From Candidatus Opitulatrix roisinitermitis (GTDB lineage: Bacteria; Actinomycetota; Actinomycetes; Actinomycetales; Bifidobacteriaceae): a DNA stretch of 16,436 bases. The DNA lies in the NCBI GenBank assembly GCA_031288055.1, contig JAITSD010000110.1, forward strand, positions 1 through 16,436, given 5' to 3'. This document shows, piece after piece, positions 13,563 through 16,436 of the stretch. The first letter of the stretch is position 1. Every line of letters starts with the position of its first letter. The notes beneath the pieces are model-generated. The model did no database searches, had not been told where the DNA came from, and saw only the letters and a program-made list of their open reading frames with translations. The translations under genes and the position numbers were made by a program.

Positions 13563-14978
13563 TTAGTTAAATTGTTGTTTAGTTTTTTCCAGAATATTAA
13601 ATGATTTTAAGGCACTGCTTTGTCGATTTTTTATATGGTGACCTAATAAATGGCTGGGAGCAACTTTATTAATTAATATATCAATTTCTTGGCCAGATTT
13701 TAGTTCATTATTAGAGGTAAAATGTACTAATATACCGTGTTTGTCTCTACCTGTAAGGCGATGAGTTATTTTATCTTTACGACCTTTGATATTTTCTACT
13801 AAAACTTTAACAATTTTATTTTGATATTTTTTGTGATTTTCAAGCATAATTTGAGATTGTAAATTAGTTAATTCGTTAAATCGTTTTTGTATTATATCTG
13901 GGTTAAGTTGAGGTAGTTTTCCAGCTGGAGTATTAGGTCTAATAGAATAAATAAAAGTGTAAGCTGATAAAAAGTTTATATCTTTTATGGCTTTTAGAGT
14001 TTGTTCAAAATCGGCTTGAGTTTCTGTGGGGAAACCAACAATTATATCAGTGGTAATTTCTATATCAGGTATAGCCAGTCTAAGTTTATTAACTACTCTT
14101 TTAAAATGGTTAATCCTATATGATCTTTTCATATCTTTTAGAACTTTATTAGAACCACTCTGTAAGGGTAAGTGAATTGCTGGCATAATATTTGGATATT
14201 TTGCCATTACTTGAATAACATCATCTGTAAAACCAGCTGGATGCGGTGACATAAAACGAAGTCTTTGTAAACCCTTAATTTCAGCGACCTGATTTAAAAG
14301 TTTACTAAAATTATATTTTTTATCTGATTGATAATTGGAGGGCTGTAAACCGTAAGAGTTAACATTTTGGCCTAAAAGGATGATTTCTTTAAATCCTTCA
14401 TTTACTAAAGCTTTAATTTCATTTAATATATCTTCAGGTTGGCGATCAATTTCTTGACCTCTAAGTTGCGGAACTATACAAAAAGTACATTTCTGATTAC
14501 AGCCAACGCTAATTGGCACCCAAGCTGAAATAGTATTTTGTCTAATTGTGGGTAAGGTTGATGGGAAAACTTTTAATTGCTGACTAATTTCAACGGCGTT
14601 TTTAGTATTATGATTAACTCTTTTAATTAAAGCTGGTAAAGATTGTAAATTATTAGTCCCAAAAACTATATCAACCCAGGGAGCTTTTTTAATAATTTTA
14701 TCTTTATCTAATTGAGCTAAACAACCGCCAACCCCGATTATCATTTTTTTATTAGATCTTTTTTTAGCTAATAATTGACCTAAATTACCATATAAACGAG
14801 TGGCAGCGTTTTCTCTAACAGCACAGGTGTTAATAATTACTATATCAGACTCAACATCTTTAAAGTTATTGACCATTTCGGCTTTTTTATAGCCAACTTT
14901 TTCCAACATACCAGCTATACGCTCTGAGTCATGTTCGTTCATTTGACAACCTAGCGTTTTTATATAGTATGTTTTCAC
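13563..14978 (-). CDS. miaB: tRNA-2-methylthio-N6-dimethylallyladenosine synthase MiaB
   Basis: MiaB is a radical-SAM enzyme that methylthiolates i6A37 in tRNAs reading codons that begin with U. The 471-residue protein has the N-terminal UPF0004 domain with cluster ligands Cys11 (TLGCQMNEHDS), Cys52 (NTCAVREN) and Cys86 (GVGGCLAQ). The radical-SAM triad is Cys160, Cys164 and Cys167 (GCNQKCTFC), followed by PQLRGQE. LLGQNVNSYG (201-210) and SGSNKVLKDMKRSY are family hallmarks that separate it from RimO and MtaB. A TRAM domain covers about 385-445. The GTG start at 14978 lies six bases after TAAACT with no Shine-Dalgarno, so the mRNA is likely leaderless with a GTG start. It lies downstream of recA-recX, an arrangement seen in actinobacteria, and leads into murD-murL. 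Confidence 0.95.
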   Translation of the reverse strand: MKTYYIKTLGCQMNEHDSERIAGMLEKVGYKKAEMVNNFKDVESDIVIINTCAVRENAATRLYGNLGQLLAKKRSNKKMIIGVGGCLAQLDKDKIIKKAPWVDIVFGTNNLQSLPALIKRVNHNTKNAVEISQQLKVFPSTLPTIRQNTISAWVPISVGCNQKCTFCIVPQLRGQEIDRQPEDILNEIKALVNEGFKEIILLGQNVNSYGLQPSNYQSDKKYNFSKLLNQVAEIKGLQRLRFMSPHPAGFTDDVIQVMAKYPNIMPAIHLPLQSGSNKVLKDMKRSYRINHFKRVVNKLRLAIPDIEITTDIIVGFPTETQADFEQTLKAIKDINFLSAYTFIYSIRPNTPAGKLPQLNPDIIQKRFNELTNLQSQIMLENHKKYQNKIVKVLVENIKGRKDKITHRLTGRDKHGILVHFTSNNELKSGQEIDILINKVAPSHLLGHHIKNRQSSALKSFNILEKTKQQFN

Positions 14979-14984
14979 ATATTC

Positions 14985-14993
14985 AGTTTATCA
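14985..14993 (-). promoter_or_regulatory. Extended -10 promoter of miaB-murD-murL, leaderless type
   Basis: On the minus strand TGATAAACT (hexamer 14990 to 14985) is followed by six bases (GAATAT) and the GTG at 14978. The nine bases are identical to the rpmF -10 element. The 54-bp gap to recX also holds two perfect palindromes, AAAGGCCTTT (15002-15011) and AAGTTATAACTT (15015-15026). Confidence 0.6.
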
Positions 14994-15032
14994 TTTATAC
15001 CAAAGGCCTTTTTGAAGTTATAACTTTATCTA

Positions 15033-15485
15033 CTATACACCTTGTAATTGTTCTAAAATAGTATCTTTTGACCAGCCTCTTAAAAGGGCTTTGCGGTATA
15101 TTGTTTCTGGGGAAAGTCCTTTAAGGCTATTATATTTTATAAAATTAAATAGTTGTTTCTCGTATTGTGACATATTAATTTTACAAAAGGCTAAGTATAT
15201 TATTTGATAAGGTATATATTTAGACAGTAATTTCTTTTTAATGTAGGGTTTAGCATAATATTTAATTAGTAGATTATTTATTAGGTTTTCTGCATAAATA
15301 ATATCATCTATAAGATTCAAATTAACTAATTTATGTATAGCTATATCTATTTCGGACTGTTGAAAACCTTTAGATAATAATTTATATTTTAAACCCTGTT
15401 TTGAAATTGACCATTTATCTAAATAACTTAGTGACCATTCAAAAGCAGTTTCACTTTTTGTTTTTAACTGGCTTTTGTTTGGCAT
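15033..15485 (-). CDS. recX: Regulatory protein RecX
   Basis: RecX binds RecA filaments and modulates their growth and activity. The protein is small, basic and all-helical, with three RecX-type repeats: SYLDKWSISKQGLKYKLLSKGF near the start, the IDDIIYAENLINN segment in the middle, and a C-terminal repeat with SPETIYRKALLRGWSKDTI. From the ATG at 15485 it has 150 residues, a usual size, and it overlaps recA by 35 bases. A farther ATG at 15521 would give 162 residues and a 71-base overlap, but its first 12 residues (MNLKQIIILAII) look unlike the family. Neither start has a clear Shine-Dalgarno. It probably depends on translation of recA upstream. Confidence 0.85.
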   Translation of the reverse strand: MPNKSQLKTKSETAFEWSLSYLDKWSISKQGLKYKLLSKGFQQSEIDIAIHKLVNLNLIDDIIYAENLINNLLIKYYAKPYIKKKLLSKYIPYQIIYLAFCKINMSQYEKQLFNFIKYNSLKGLSPETIYRKALLRGWSKDTILEQLQGV

Positions 15486-16436
15486 TATTATAGCTAGGAT
15501 TATTATTTGTTTTAGATTCAATGGCAGCTTTAATATTAGCGGTTATGTCTTCTGCAATATCAGGTCTGGCTTCTAAAAGTTTTCTGGCGTGAGCTTTGCC
15601 TTGTCCTAATTGACTACTTTTATAGGTATACCAAGTACCAGATTTTTCTACAATATTTAAATCAACACCTATATCTAGAATAGAAGCTTCATTAGAAATA
15701 CCTCGTCCATAAATAATATCAAGTTCAACTCTTTGAAATGGCGGGGCTACTTTATTTTTAACAATCTTAACGGCTGTGCGATTACCTACTGTTTTATCGG
15801 CTTCCTTAATAGCAGCAATTCGTCTAATATCTATTCTGATAGTGGAGTAAAACTTTAGAGCTTTACCACCAGTGGTGGTTTCAGGAGAACCGAACATCAC
15901 TCCTATTTTGTCTCTAAGTTGATTTATAAATAAAGCCGTGGTTCCAGAGGTATTTAAAGCTCCAGTTATTTTGCGTAAAGCTTGACTCATAAGTCTAGCT
16001 TGTAAACCTATATGGTTATCACCCATTTCACCATCTATTTCAGCTTTAGGAGTTAAAGCAGCCACGGAATCAATAACTATTAAATCGACTGAACCGCTTC
16101 TTATAAGTGTGTCAGCTATTTCTAGAGCTTGTTCGCCTGTGTCGGGTTGAGAAACTAATAATTGACCGCAATTAACACCTAATTGAACAGCATATTCTTT
16201 ATCTAAAGCATGTTCAGCATCAATAAAAGCTGCTACACCACCAGCTTTTTGACATTGAGCTACACAATGCAGAGCTAAAGTGGTTTTACCAGATGATTCT
16301 GGACCGAAAACTTCCACGACCCTACCTCTAGGTAAGCCACCTACACCTAAGGCTAAGTCAATGGCTAGTGAGCCAGTAGAGATAGTTTGTATATCTAGTA
16401 TAGTTTTGTCACCTAATCGCATAACTGAGCCTTCAC
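15451..16436 (-). CDS. recA: Recombinase RecA, 5' end outside window
   Basis: RecA forms ATP-dependent filaments on single-stranded DNA, drives strand exchange and triggers the SOS response. The frame is open to the window edge: residues EGSV precede the ATG at 16422 and match the conserved GSIMRLG start of the core, so that ATG is internal and perhaps 20-40 N-terminal residues are missing. Visible motifs, counted from EGSV, are Walker A GPESSGKT (44-51), AFIDAEHALD, Walker B LIVIDSVAAL (118-127), the L2 DNA-binding loop MFGSPETTTGGKALKF (180-195) and the domain hinge leading to KAHARKLLE. There is no intein. The C-terminus ends in a basic KQKPVKNKK instead of the acidic tail of E. coli RecA. 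The promoter and any LexA box lie outside the window. Confidence 0.97.
   Translation of the reverse strand, partial: EGSVMRLGDKTILDIQTISTGSLAIDLALGVGGLPRGRVVEVFGPESSGKTTLALHCVAQCQKAGGVAAFIDAEHALDKEYAVQLGVNCGQLLVSQPDTGEQALEIADTLIRSGSVDLIVIDSVAALTPKAEIDGEMGDNHIGLQARLMSQALRKITGALNTSGTTALFINQLRDKIGVMFGSPETTTGGKALKFYSTIRIDIRRIAAIKEADKTVGNRTAVKIVKNKVAPPFQRVELDIIYGRGISNEASILDIGVDLNIVEKSGTWYTYKSSQLGQGKAHARKLLEARPDIAEDITANIKAAIESKTNNNPSYNNAKQKPVKNKK

Noticed and set aside
16420..16422. ATG as the start of recA
   Set aside because: EGSV in frame just upstream matches the conserved RecA core before MRLGD, so the gene continues past the window edge.
1..16436. CRISPR arrays, tRNA or rRNA genes, insertion sequences, attachment sites, phage or toxin-antitoxin genes
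   Set aside because: No spaced direct repeats, cloverleaf-like sequences, transposase motifs or small paired genes were seen on either strand.
1..16436. LexA/SOS boxes near recA, recX or recO
   Set aside because: No convincing GAAC-N4-GTTC-type site was found, and the recA promoter is outside the window.

Overview
The window reads as a chromosomal housekeeping segment from an unusually AT-rich actinobacterium (roughly 30% G+C by eye). The lineage call rests on gene content and order. A SepH-type septation protein (DUF3071 fold, C-terminal PSWDDI box), largely restricted to Actinobacteria, sits next to an alkaline-phosphatase-superfamily gene and a second type IIA topoisomerase A subunit (ParC/GyrA2). 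recA-recX-miaB and rpmF-rnc are also runs seen in actinobacteria. The genome could be a streamlined free-living or a host-associated member, and the sequence does not decide which. All three stop codons terminate genes, so the standard code is assumed. There are no tRNA or rRNA genes, CRISPR arrays, phage genes or insertion sequences, and coding density is very high.

Layout. 1-2091 (+): 3' part of an Exp7/CtpE/CaxP-type P-type cation ATPase, cut by the window edge. 2220-3704 (+): rpmF (L32), rnc (RNase III) and recO, a probable operon with a leadered promoter and a good Shine-Dalgarno before rpmF. 3788-4717 (+): sepH. It converges on an alkaline-phosphatase-family gene (4719-5861, -) with one base between the stops. 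That gene diverges from parC/gyrA2 (5901-8360, +) over a 39-bp intergenic region. 8427-10985 (-): a zinc/manganese-type ABC uptake operon (lipoprotein, ATPase, permease). 11088-14978 (-): miaB, a MurD2-like ligase and a MurL-type epimerase. 15033-16436 (-): recX and recA, with recA cut by the right edge.

Together these genes cover ribosome and RNA maturation (L32, RNase III, MiaB), recombination (RecA, RecX, RecO), cell division and cell wall (SepH, MurD, MurL), chromosome decatenation (ParC) and metal handling (Znu-like ABC system, P-type ATPase).

Three observations stand out. (1) Five transcription units start with a -10 element (TAAACT, TATACT or TATAAT, four of the five preceded by TGn) exactly 6-7 bases before the start codon, without a Shine-Dalgarno, which is the signature of leaderless mRNAs. 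Operon-internal genes instead use SD motifs or stop/start overlaps. (2) murD and murL overlap by four bases, and the MurD looks MurD2-like. This suggests that D-glutamate is introduced into peptidoglycan by adding L-Glu and then epimerising it. (3) SepH and RecO are both pared down: SepH lacks the usual N-terminal segment before its helix-turn-helix, and RecO lacks the four-cysteine zinc ribbon. I did not find a clearly undescribed multi-gene system in this window.
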